DNA from: Apostichopus parvimensis
Taxonomy: Eukaryota > Echinodermata > Holothuroidea > Aspidochirotida > Stichopodidae
DNA length: 64,000 nucleotides
Reading direction: 5' to 3'
Assembly (NCBI GenBank): GCA_000934455.1
Contig: KN894319.1
Location: 8,615-72,614 of the forward strand
A program made the position numbers and the translations under genes. The notes under the pieces are model-generated. The model saw only the letters and a program-made list of their open reading frames with translations. It was not told the origin of the DNA and searched no databases. This document shows positions 26,101-39,000 of this stretch, one piece after another. Numbering within the stretch: the first letter of the stretch is position 1; the number at the start of each line of letters is the position of its first letter.

Positions 26101-28319
26101 GGAAAGCTTGAATGGCCATCTTTAACAATAGACATTCATGGGTTAAGTGAAATCTCCATAACCTGCCCCCCCCCCTTCCCACCCCCACCACAATTTAGAA
26201 AACCCATATTCATCAAATTGTCTCAGAAAACTACAGACTACAAAATAAAATTATATAAATTCGAGAAAAGCAAAAATATTAATGCAACACAGAAACATTT
26301 AGTTAGAACTGTAATATAATAGACCAGTTATATGCTCAATGAGTAAGTACATAATATGAACAAAAAGTACAAGGTGATAAATAAGTGAGAACCTTCAAGG
26401 TGACAACTTTAGGCAGTTTATAAAAACTTTTCACTTTCAAAACGAATATTAAAAAAAAATGCACAAGGAAAATTCTGTGACAGTTGAATAATAGCATTGT
26501 TAGGACACTGATGCATGAAGGGACATCACCAGAAGTCTCGTAGCATTTGTTGTATTAGAAATAATACTCATATTACAAATGCTCCATGTTTAAAGTCTGG
26601 ATATTTCTGGTATTGAAAAATGTCGACCTATTCTCTTTTGGAATACATGTTGTTAATTTCATTACTTACTTATGACAATTTTATATCCTACCTTTGCTTC
26701 ATATTAAATTAAGTTAAAATCAAACTGAGATACTACCATATAAAGTGTTAGTAATTCATTAAAGAATAGCAAAGAAACAATCGGAAAATGAATATTCATA
26801 AAACTGAAAGTGATGAGCGATCCACATCAGTTTTGAACAACAAGGTTAGTTCTGAATGAATAGTGTTAACAAGAAGTCGACATATCAAAAGGAAGCTTGC
26901 ATAATATGCTAATGAATCAAGATAAATGAGAATAAATAAACAATTGGCAAGGTGCACCACAAGGTGGTTTTTTCAAGGGACTGTCCACTGGACGGAGTTT
27001 GGGGGTATTTTGCCATTAATCCCAAGACATCTACGTATCAATGTAACCTTTCTGACGTAAAAGCACAATGTCACACACACACAGAAACGAACCTAATACA
27101 GGACATCAATAAATCTCATAAGCATAAATTAAAAACAATAACAACTTCAATCACCATATATACAAGTACCATAGAGACAATGAATAAACATCAACTAATT
27201 TACATATTTCATAAAATGCTTTAGCCTTTACAATAAAAGTGCATAACAATGCAGCAACCATTTTGCAATATATAACAACTATAAGTCTGTAACACCTCTT
27301 AGTGGTTAAAAAAAACAGCTTATTTTTTCTTTTTAAGTAAAAATTTATAAAAATTTTCCTTGACAAATCTCTAGAAACTTAAAGACTAATTAATGGGAAG
27401 TACTTGCTATCTGTATAAACTCTGTCAAATGTATGTAAGAAAAATTGATCAGAGATGTTCGGCCTCTAACAAACAACTTATTTCTTGACTTTACCCGTTT
27501 CCAACTATTTATACATGTCTTTAATCAAATTCTTACTTTCTTGGTGAAAATATACACATGGAAATTTTAACCAGTAGTTTCATGGAACCACAGGGTTTCT
27601 TCCAATATATAATCCAATTTACAATGAAATGCAATACCTTTATAAGTGTTCAACTTAAAATTTCCAGTTTAAAAAATCGATTGTTTTGATTTTGAATCAG
27701 CCTACATTTGGAATCTTTTTTAGAAAGCAACTGGTCACCTCTAGTGAAGATCCTGATAGGATAACAAAAAAACATCAGCCCTTTTTAACATTTATATGGA
27801 CAAAGTCAGATCAGAAGCTCTTAAAATTCATGGATTAATTATAAATTTCCAATATAGTGGAATAGCATAGTATGCTTTTATTTGATCTATTGTAATTAAA
27901 GGTTGATCAAGTTTTTTTTTGGTATTTGGTAACTTCTGTAAACAATTACATCAAATGTGAAATGTCCATCAGTTTAAAAAGTATTGCCTTCATATAAAAT
28001 AGCTGAAATATGTTTGAATTTACAAAACAGGTCCTACCAATTGGAAAGTGGAACATAATATTCCCCTTCAAGTTAATAACACCCATCACCTTGATAAACA
28101 TTTTTTAACACCCAATTACTGTTTTCCAAACCAGCCATGCCAAATTCAAAAAACAAGAAACCATTTCTTTCAGCACTGATAACAATGGAACAATGAAGGT
28201 CGTTTTTTTTGGCAAATATTGGTATTTTCCATCAACAAAAAAATTCAGAAAAGTATACATATAATCCAACCCAAGTTCTACTTTGCTTACAAACTGTATG
28301 TATATTAGATCCTCTTGCA

Positions 28320-28525
28320 AGTAGGAACTCGCGAAGAAGCCTCATTGGCTTATCAAAGCCGCAAGCTGACCGAAGTCAGTCTCTTAGATTCATATTTAAC
28401 GTCCATGATTATGAATTGTCAACAACTCTGTAACTGGACGACATACATTAATCTGGGAGTAACTCGAACTTGGGACCTTATGATTGAAAGGCACCGGCGT
28501 TAACCATTGAGCTAACAATCCTTAA
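28320..28525 (-). repeat. tRNA-derived SINE fragment
   Basis: On the minus strand the head reads GGATTGTTAGCTCAATGG, continuing into TTAACGCCGG (A-box-like), and 30-odd bases later AAGTTCGAGTTACTCC (B-box-like). The spacing suits a tRNA promoter, but the sequence cannot fold into a clean cloverleaf, so a SINE head is more likely than a tRNA gene. The 3' limit is uncertain. Confidence 0.55.
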
Positions 28526-29179
28526 GCTGTAAGCAATTATGGTTGCAAAGTACTATTTTGAAAGGAATGAAAGGTGATGAAGACTACCTAATGGTGATGA
28601 AACAGATCACATCACACAGGGTGAGAAGATTGGTGTTTACTTAGAGTGGTTCACTGCTCATTACAGGAAAAACAAAAACTAACAAATGCAATTCTAAGTG
28701 CTTGCTCTACCTCTTTAGCATCAGGAGAACTTAATGTTTATTTGAAAATTATCTTTGGTATAATTATAATTACAATCATCATAACACAGATTCTCAAATG
28801 ATATTTCTGTCACCATGGCAATCATATTTAAGCAATCTAAGCACCAATTACCATTTTTATATACAATTATTGTCAAAATTACTGGCTATTTTTAAATCTT
28901 AATACTTTATCAAGTTTGGATAATTATTATTTTTTTCTTAAACCATTTTTACGACTTTCAAAAAGTGTCTTGCTGAATTACTTGTTTAAATATCAATATC
29001 AGCAAACAAAACACAAAAAGTGTTATTTAATAGATAACATTGGAACAGAGTAAATAGGTTACTAGAGATGATGAAATATTATTTGAAAATAATCAAAAGC
29101 TCTCTCAATCTACAGAAGCTAAGGCAATGTAAAAGAGTATCAAAGGAGGGGCTCTATTTTCTTGGTATTTTCCCCTCAA

Positions 29180-29330
29180 CAGGTTAGGCTGACCAGCCTA
29201 CCATGGATAAACTTTAACACTGACATATATTCTTCTTTGCTTAGCTAGAATTACAGAAACTTCTAAGAGATTGGTTTTACAAGTATAGGCTTGATAGGCT
29301 TCTTGATAGAGCACAGGAACAGTATTCTTA
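29180..29330. repeat. Short dispersed repeat related to 30320-30520
   Basis: AGGTTAGGCTGACCAGCC here resembles TTAGGCTGAGCAGCCTACC near 30325 and AGGTTAGGTCGAACAGCC near 30378. The similarity extends weakly downstream (AGGCTTGATAGGCTT versus AGGCTTAATAGCCCA, each followed by GAGCACAG). The copies are old and diverged, and the family is unknown. Confidence 0.5.
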
Positions 29331-30009
29331 GTCACTCATTGAAAACTGTAAAAGCTGGACCATATGGTAAGAAAAGAAATTCCATCAAGTTCTTTTCCCT
29401 TGTCACTACATATTTTCATACCCAAAGTGTCTGTGTTAATTTATCAATCATCCTCACTATGACAGTACAACGTGTCAACAGAGACACCAGCAAAAGAGTT
29501 TGAAAAAGTGGAGCTAAAATTTGTCTAAAAAGATGACATGGATGCATAAAGAGAGGCATATCAAAACAATCTGGAAGACTAGCAGAGCAGCTATTTCAAT
29601 AAATGCATATTTGGTCAGGTACCTACAATTCTGTACACAGTCATTCCACATTTGATTTCAGGATAAATTATGAATATAAACAAACCATGTAAGAAAGTGG
29701 TTGGGGGAATCACTTAATACTTATTACAACCAAAATCTACTAATAAATTTTAAGGTTGATTTCAAAAATATCTACCAGCCTCCACCCTCCTCATCTCTCA
29801 CCAACCCCCAATTACACGCCACCCTCCTACATCACTCAACTTTACTTCTGATCCCTCTTACACCCCACCCTCCTATATTGGATGTGAATCATCAATTTTG
29901 GGAAAATATGTATAAAAAAAAAAGACAACTTGAGTAGTGTCTTTGTTTTTGTTGCACGTAAGATGACCGGTTACCTTTCGCCCAATCTTCACCTACTTTC
30001 GCCCACTTT

Positions 30010-33000
30010 TCAGAAATCACTCAAATCGAGGTCATCGTCGTCATCAAAATCAGTGACGGATACCGTGGAGGTCTTGTTGGTTCCTTTAGTGCTACCATGA
30101 GCAGAATTAGCTGTTAATGAAAAGAAAATTGAAAAAGGTAAGGGTTGATGAAACTGTCATAAATTGATGTATTATCAATCATAAATATTCACTGATTGAT
30201 ATATAAATTTCGTTTAAGTATTCAAATTTTTCCAAACTTTACCTAAGATATCGGCGATCCGATCTAGGAGAAAAACACTCATTAGTAAACAGTTAATCAA
30301 TGTTAACACTTTGTTCTCAATTGGTTAGGCTGAGCAGCCTACCATAAGAAAAACATAAACTGTGTGTGATCCAAACAGGTTAGGTCGAACAGCCTACAAT
30401 GATATAAACAATAAAAGCCCCAAGTATTACTCTGAGCTTAGGCAGAAATACAGCAGGCTCTCAAAGACTGTATTCACAATTTTAAGGCTTAATAGCCCAT
30501 TTGGCAGAGCACAGAATATGTGCTCTAAGATGAAGAGGTTTCCAAGCCACACTCACATATCATAAATGTTCCTATTTACCTTGGTTATAAAAATTTAAGA
30601 AGAAACACTAACTATGAGTTTCTTAACAATCACAGCAGGTTTTTACAAGAGTTGAAGAAAATCCTGACCTTTATTTGATGACGTTCCCCAGACACTTGTT
30701 CCGTAAGTATTGCTTGCATCAGAGTGAGGCTGACCTGGGTTTGGTCGACTGGAAAGGAAAATGTTTTCACCAAAATGGTTCATCAAAATTGGTTTGTGAT
30801 CATAAATTTATCAAAACTTTTGATGAAATTAAAATGAATTAAATTTGTTAAAATAGCTTGATGCCTTGCACAATTTCAATTAAATGTAAGAAGTACAAAA
30901 TTAGCATAGAATTATAAGCAATTATTTTCACCTTATATCATCTGATATGTTTTTCTGTTCTGATTTGATAAAACATTTAGTAAAAAGAGAAACATTTCAT
31001 CCATCATACATTTTAAGAACTGATTGTTAAAATGATAAAACTTGATGAAAAAAAAAATTAAAATTAAAAAAAAAAAAAACTGTTAGCAAACTGCTTATCC
31101 ACTAGAGAGCCTGTGTAATGAATGTGTAAAAGTAAGTTGGCCTGAAAAAAAAAACTAGATAAAAAAAAATTAAAATTAAAAAATAAATTATGCAAAAAAA
31201 ACTTTTATAAAACTCTTCAGTTGAGATTAGAACAAAGAGGAATACCACAGGTAAGAACCAAGACAGCAAAATAGACATACAGAAAGAAAAACAGACAAAC
31301 ACAGATACAGCCAATTCACAGTACAGTTCAGCTTGAAGTTAGAGTCATATCACATCATACAGGAGTCAAGAACTCAATCTTTGAAGTAATTCAGAAACAG
31401 TCAGAGCAATATGTAAGTAAATTCACCTCGTTTCTCCCTTAATTTCTTAATCACTGCTTCGACGATATTTACAACCATTTTTTCTCTACTATTTATCTTT
31501 TCATGTCACAATTGGTTCTGGCCACCACTTGTCTACCACTTTTAATATTTAGTTTTTTATTTTATTTTATTAACAAAATATATATATATGCTCTTCAGTG
31601 ATGGCTTAGCTTTTCCCCTACATTCAAATTTAAAAGAGAGAAATTGTACAAGAAATAGAATTACTTTGATCCTGCAGGTTGACTCCTGGTCTGTTGCTTG
31701 GGCGGAGACGAGATGCTTCCATCCAGAGATGAGATCGCTAAACTATCATCGGTTTCTTCTCCAGCATCAGGAATCGTCTGGATGGGAAAAATGAAGGTAG
31801 TTTATTGGGATCAAAATTATCACCATTACAGCAAGACAAAGGGACATGATTATCGTAACCATCAAATAAAAGAAACTTAAGTGGTCTGATAACTTTATAT
31901 TCATATAAATATTTGGCAATGTCACTTTCTAATAAATCCGACATTCCAGTCATTTCATTTAATTCTTCAAAAATGGTGGTTTTCTGCAAATTCAAGAGAC
32001 CAGACACTCAGCGATTCTTACAACAGGAACTTTGCTGGGTGACGGAGGGATGTCTGAGTGGGTATTCTAACCTAACTAATTACATCATAATATCACAGGC
32101 AAAACTGAAGATTTCATTACAATTCCAGGGAAAATCTTACGTCGACCTACTCTGTGCTTGGCTTCTCTCTAACCAATACTACACAAGAAAATCCTATGGG
32201 TTTGTATAAAAAAATTAAAATAAGACATATCCTATGAATCATTTGCAGAATGAAACATCAAAGTTGAGGATTTATGGCCACCAGTGGGGTGGCCAGAGAT
32301 GAGCGGGAAGTGATAAACAACCTGGCAGAGGGAAGATCTTTTTAGATAACAATCTCTGTTAAAGATAAGATTCAACATTACAGCTTCCTAAGCAAGTAGA
32401 ATCAGGTCAAAACACTCTTTCTGTCCCTCTGCCGCCCTCCTTACAACACCCCCAACAACCCCCCCTTCAAGCTTCTCCATCCCTCCTCCTTTTCCCCCTT
32501 CCCACAACATCAACTCTGCCAACTTTATTTATCTTAATATTAACAAGCTATTTCTTGATGAACTCACAGGTATCCTTGGAGACGGAGAGGCAGTCCTAGG
32601 GTCTGGACTACGAGCACCATTTCTTCCGGTTCCGCTGAGATCGATCCCACCCACAGGCTTCTTTGTAGAATGTCTGCCTTTGAGCTGAGCTTCAATACTC
32701 TTTGACAACTCTGATACCATGGGACCCTATGAATGCAAGGTAAAACACGTCATTAAATCAAAACAAATTATGATGCGTTGTTGCTATGACAACTGTCGTA
32801 AATTTGTTTTGCAAACAAACTCATTTATACCATTACCATTAGTTTATACAGACAAAGTGATAAAGCAAGCGATCCTTCAATTGGAGTGAAGGAATTTGCT
32901 ATTAACTATAAATCAAGTTTGATATGTCTTAAATCCACTGCAGTGTAATTGTCGTTTTGATTCACAACGTAAGACCAAAAGTTAATCACACTTTCTGTTT

Positions 33001-36000
33001 TTAACATATAACAGACCTCTTCAACAGAGGCTCTTCAACAAAATAAAGGTTTTTTTAAAGGTTGTAAATGAAGAAAGAAGGTTTCTAAAGGCTTCAAACA
33101 TGGAAATCAAGGTTTTTAAAGGTCCAAAATTAAGTTAATTTGTAACATACTCACCATCTATGCCCATTTTTACATAATCTGTGGCCCTTATTTAAAATAC
33201 CTGACTTACATTAACTGTTGTTTGTGAGTCTGTTTTCTATCACTGCATGAATCATGCCTGGCTGTCCACAAAAACTTAATGGCCAATGACAGCATGACTG
33301 AATAAAATATTTCTACACTAAACCAAAACATTAAAAAAAAAAATTTTTAAATAAAAATAAAGGTTTTTAAAGGTTTCAAAGAGTATGTTTGTAAAATAAA
33401 GAGTCATTCTTGAAAAAAGGTTTTTAAAGGTTTTGCTGGGAGGTCTGATATCAAGAAGCCAAAATTCTGATTGCAGAGCAAGTGTAAGAGAAATTGTTAC
33501 AAAGCAAGGGAAGGAGAAAGGAGTCCTTGTCCATTAATCTGTAAATAAATGGGATTGATGTCACTTGATAAAATAAGCAGGAAGTGAGAGTGAAAGGTTC
33601 ATCACCTTTGGAGTGCTGGAAGATGGCCGACCTCCTCCTCGTTGCATCTTGCCGGCCGAGACCTCATCGAGGGCGCTGATATCTTCCGAGTCCCAATCGC
33701 TGTCCTCTACATCATCGCCCTGAAGAAAAATGGGGGAACAGAGAGGGGTAAGTGATCAACAATGTGGGTAATAAGCCATTAATGACTACGATACCTTCTT
33801 GCCGGCCGGGGGTCCAACCCATGACCTCACAAATGCTATAGATTCCACACTTCTATTGACTGCCTTTATCAACTCCACCATATATAGCAGTGTTATGACA
33901 GATAGGTTTGAGAGAAAAAGAAATTGAAAGCTAGTAGATGTTTCTATAGCTATTGAGGTTTCAAGAAGTTCACCTTTGAACTGCTAAAACTCTGGAATGC
34001 ACCTTTATCATCGCCCTAAATAATGAAGTAGAAAAATGGGGGAACAGAGAGGGATAAGTGATCAACAATGAGGGTAATTAGCCATAAATGACTACGATAG
34101 ACATACTGACCTCAAATAACCAATCTGAACAAGGAAATAACGTTACAATGGACACTACAAAATGTCATCATTGCAAACACTTCCACAAATGAGCTATTAG
34201 ATACAATCATTTGCTTAATTCGGCAAACTAGATAGCAAAATTATCTGGCTATTACAACATTTCTTTCAAATCTTATACCTTTGCATTAGAAACAATGCAA
34301 CATTACAGCTGGAAGGTCTCACAGATTTAAGCTGCAGTCGGCTAAAAATAAGGTGAATTCCTCATCCAGGAGAAGCCCCATGGTGTACTCATCTGAAATG
34401 TCCTTCCAAATGGTAAGAAATCCAAAAACAAGATAATGAAACTGTACCTTAGATAACCATCCAACCTGAAGTGCAAGTTACAATCAGCCAATCAACTTTC
34501 ACCATTTGCACATGTGACTATGTAGTAGTTACCATCCTTAAATACCTGCCTTCCAGACTGGTATTTCCGCCCTACAAACTATACAGAGAATCTTCAATCT
34601 TTAAAGCAGTGATACCAACCTGTGCCTTCCCATTTGGGATGGGGTCAGCTCGTGGTATTGTGACGGGAGCTGCCTGGCGTTGGTGTGGGTGTGGCTTGGC
34701 TACAGGTGTATCGGTGACCTCCGATTCTTCTTCGTCTTCCAGTGACAAATCTTCATCTTCGTCATCCTCATCTTCGTCACTCTCATCATCGCTTAGATCG
34801 TCTTCAAACGAACTGACAGAAGAAAGGCAAACCAAGGACCATTTTTTTTTAAATTGAAAGATAAAGTGGCGAATGATGGTATTCCATTTGCATCTCTGTA
34901 CTTCAATCACTTCAGACAGAAACCAGATGGGACACGGAATGGTTTTCAAACAGTTAGAACACAATATAAGTGTATATGGAGCAGAGAAACAAAACACTTT
35001 GCTCATAGCGTGTATCCATAGATATGGACCAAAGAAAGTTCACTTTCTGATATTGCAGATTTACAAGATACAAAACTGGTCATCTCTGCACATACAACTT
35101 TAGAAAACAATCAAAACTGCTTCTCTCCTTAAATATTAGAATTTTGCCTCTTGAACCCATTGAATACACCTAAACACACAGACACACAAACCTAAACACA
35201 AAGTAATTTAAGTAAAGACACTTACACCCTTGGTACCGAAACTCTAGCTTGAGATTGGTTCTTCGGGGTGGAGGTTGATGGCTGTGACCTTTGAACCGGT
35301 GTCCTCACTTCAGTACCTGGCCTCCTTCCACTCCCACTAGAGGCTGACCTGACTACGAAAGGGGAACCCCTCCCCTGATCCCTGGGGGCCACTGGGGGAG
35401 GTGTCTTTCTCCTGGCACTCGAGCCAGGTAGTGAGTTTGACCTTTTTGCAGGTCTCTTAGGTTGTTCCTTAGGTTTAGCAAGAATAGACCTCGGCAGAGT
35501 CTGAGACCTCGGGAAGGTACCGGATGATGATTGGTTGGCAGGTTTGGAGTACTGTAAGCTGGCAGTACCTACGAGATGAAAGAAGACATTTAGGAGAGAC
35601 TTTAAGGAGCTGGTTGTATTCCAGTACTAAAAATTAAAGGACTGACCAGTGTTATGATCAAGTGGATAAAGGCAGTGGTATCAGAAGTAATAACCCCTAG
35701 CATCTCGGAGGTTGTGGATTCGAGCCTTAGCTGGCTCAAGTAAGCTGGGGCTTTTCATCCAGGAGAAATCCATGAGTTTGTCATCAGAAATGGTCTACCA
35801 AAATGGTAACAAAATCCAAAATGAGCTTAAACTTGCAACTTTGGATAGCATAGCCACCAGACATGATGTGTCAGTTGCAACGTGTAACATGTGGCTGCTC
35901 AGGGTCGTTAAATAACTGCATTAAGTCAATATTTTTATTGTTATTAGAATACTGGTTCCACCCAGCCCTAACACACACCTCCCAGAATGTTGTTTTGCTT

Positions 36001-39000
36001 GTGTCACTATTGCACTGCACATGCAAAATAACACAGTACTTCTCACTCAAAGTAGTGAAATGTTTGTGAGAATTAACATAATGACTTTGATGATAGTAAA
36101 GTTTTGCCCAAGACTTAATATGTAAAATAAGACAACGATCAAGGTCTGAAAAAATGATGAAGGTTAAAGCAGTGATTGATGACGACGACGGCAGCGACGA
36201 CCAACACCACCACCACCACAACCACCACCACCATCATCACCATAATTATCAGCACCACCATCACCACCACTACCATCATCATTACCACCACCATCACCAC
36301 CACCATCACCACCATGATCACCATCACCACCACCATCACCACTACTATCATCATCATCATGATTCCCTGCTACCCTTTTTTCATCCTCACCTGATCTGAC
36401 TTGAGCTTTCTGGCCTCTTCCATCGCCTTTCTTCTTCCCTCTAGTTTGCTGTTCGATATCTTTGCGAAGCTGTTCTCTTATGTCGTATAATTTGGTGTGT
36501 TTCTTAGCGAGAGACTGTCGGTCCTGTTTCATCTGCCTCGTTTTTGTATCCAGAGCCTGGTTTGATATTCCCTGTACTCCCTGTCAGGAAGAAGATGAAG
36601 GAACAATTCAAAGTATAAATCAAGTGAGGAAAACCATCTCCATAGATAAACAGTACCACACTAAAACACAGACTATAAGGAACTGTGCAGGTGTTCATAC
36701 CACAATGTAAAAGGATAAGTGAACTAAGAGAAAAAAAGGTTACTTTGCAAAAAGCTTGATTAGAATGGCCAGAAGTCAGTCCAATAATTGAAGAGATTAT
36801 ATGAGTATTAGCATCCCCTAGATCTGAAACGTGGTAGATAATGGTTCATCTACAGTGACCTAAATGGCATGGGCCATACCTTTCCAGTAATTCTATGCCC
36901 TTATCAACCTATAAATCCTACTAACACACCCATCAAGGCCGCCTTCTCAAGCTTGGCTCACCTTCACCCACCTCGTATCTCTGAAAAAGTTTCTGAATTG
37001 ATCGATTGATTGATTGACAGATTGATTGATGGACTGAATTACATTGAAATAAAATTGAATTATCCTCTGTTATTTTCATCTGTCATATCACCTTCCGATT
37101 CTATCACTTATCATTACCCAACCCTGATGCCTGTTGTTCAGTTATAACAATGGCTATATTGTCTACATACTTCCTCACACACCCCTGAGGTACCCCAGAT
37201 TATCTCCATCACCTGATGCTTCTTACCTGTGGTATTCCTTTTTGTTCTAATCTCAACTGAAGAGTTTTATCAATCTGTCTCCTCATGGCCTCTACCATCT
37301 TCTGTTTAGTTAGCTCCTCTGAATTAAAAATAAATATATCCGATAAAAATGTTGTTATTGTTATTTTTTTCTTTAAACAGGTGATTCGTTGCAAGAAGCC
37401 ACGAGAAATGAATGCTGACTTAGTTCACACTGCAATCTTTGTTGGATTGAAAGTTTGGATCACTCTGAACATAACACGATATCCTCAATCCAAGATATTT
37501 TATGCATTCATGGCCATTTTGCTGCTTCTTATTAAGAAATTTATAATATAATGTTAATCTTGCAAAGAAAAGTTTGTGCCTGTATACTCCAATATGCAGA
37601 TGAGGCAAGGGCATAGGCCACCCCCCCTACAGTCACCACGCCCCAAAGTCATAGGGCCTTTGTGTACACCTCTAGGCAAAACCTATATTTGGGTAGTGCC
37701 TGAAAAACCTAAGGAGGGGGGGGGGGGTTGCCTTAGGTTTCCAGAGGCTGCTGTAAAGTTCTGGTTTAATATTATCATTCCTGCTCTGATTTCGGTATAT
37801 TATCTTAGCTTATACCTCTAGTTACCGTATCTTTCATTTACCGGTCAGTGATGCTAAGGAATATGGTAAAAGTAAAAAAAAATGCAAGCTTTAAACTGAA
37901 GGATAGTCAAAACCCCTAGATTATCACAATGCTCAAAGTTCTTTGTTGATGACAAGAATAGGTTTACCAGATTCGACCAATTCTTCTTCCGATTCTTCCG
38001 AGGTTTCAGGAGTTGGGGATCGGATTCGGGGTGGGGTTGGTGATGGAGGAGGTTTAGCTTCTTCCGTTTTCTGCTTCTGGAAAGATATGGACACCAATAA
38101 ACTCACCTTTAATTAAGCTTATGTGGGGGCAATTATGCAAGATTAGATATACAATATGCAACTGTTCTTGAAAAATACTGATTAGAATGAGACAGGAAAA
38201 AGAAAACAGTGCATATGGAAAAATATATTTGAAAAGCAAATTTTGTGGTCCTGTTGGAAATCTCCAAAAGGAAATTGCTTTGATAAATATAGCAAAAATA
38301 TCTCCATTAGTAACCACTTCTCTGACAAGATGTCCTTACAAAACAGAGTGATAGAGACATTCTTACACATTGTACGCTAAGCATACGCTACAGATTAATT
38401 TGCATTGGCAGGGTTGTTGACTTGCTAATCTCGTAAACCCTAGGCTACAATACCCTACATAGCTAATGTGTTAGGCTACAAAGTTAACAATTCTCATGGT
38501 TATTGAAAAGAACGAGATCTAAACATTTCCTCTTTTGCAATCCATCGAATAGTGTCGCTTTATGGTAATAAATTCATCAGCAAGTCAACTTTCATGTCAT
38601 CTAAAAGCAGTTCTTTCACAAAAATTTGAGCAAGATTTTGATAACTCACTGTTTGTTTCAGTTGCTTAACTTCATGCAACTCCCTCTCTCTATCTTTCAG
38701 CTGCGCTTCATACTCCTTTGATTTCTGCAAACAAGAATGCTTTATGTCACAACATAGAATGTCTGCCTACATCAGTTACTAACAAAGAAAACTTTAACAA
38801 TGCTCTCATTGGTCATAGAATGTTCTTGGACTCACACAAGGTAGCAAAATAGTAGGTAGCAATTTTAGGTAGCAACTTCACTGTAGATAGCAAAAATAGT
38901 AGGTAGCAATGTAGGTAGCAAAGTAGGTAGCAACTTTACTGTAGGTAGCAAATATATATTCCAAAGGTAACAAATAGATTTGGAAATACAATATTAAATG

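Larger units (their letters stand above)
22660..30009. other. Tail-to-tail intergenic and 3' UTR region between the USP and DZIP1-like genes
   Basis: No convincing exon was seen. It holds the minisatellite after the USP stop codon, AATAAA polyadenylation candidates (23179-23184, then several near 24220-24400), a tRNA-like SINE near 28320-28525, a small repeat with TTAGGCTGACCAGCCTACC at about 29180, and long A+T-rich stretches. How the space divides between the two 3' UTRs cannot be read from sequence alone. Confidence 0.6.
33711..34107. repeat. Tandem duplication covering the start of DZIP1 exon 15 and its upstream intron
   Basis: The block 33711-33791 recurs at 34006-34107: CATCATCGCCC, GAAAAATGGGGGAACAGAGAGG, then AAGTGATCAACAATG and ATGACTACGATA. 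Both carry a usable acceptor on the minus strand. The pair is about 295 bases apart with a few differences. A tRNA-like SINE lies between them. Confidence 0.88.

Noticed and set aside
28440-28525. A tRNA gene on the minus strand
   Set aside because: A- and B-box-like motifs are present, but the acceptor and anticodon stems do not pair well. A SINE head explains it better.
36154-36399. His-rich and Val/Met-rich open frames
   Set aside because: They are produced by the CAC/CAT triplet repeat in a DZIP1 intron and overlap in several frames on both strands.
38840-38965. A CRISPR-like array
   Set aside because: The GTAGGTAGCAA units are too short, the spacers are irregular, and the context is an animal gene intron.
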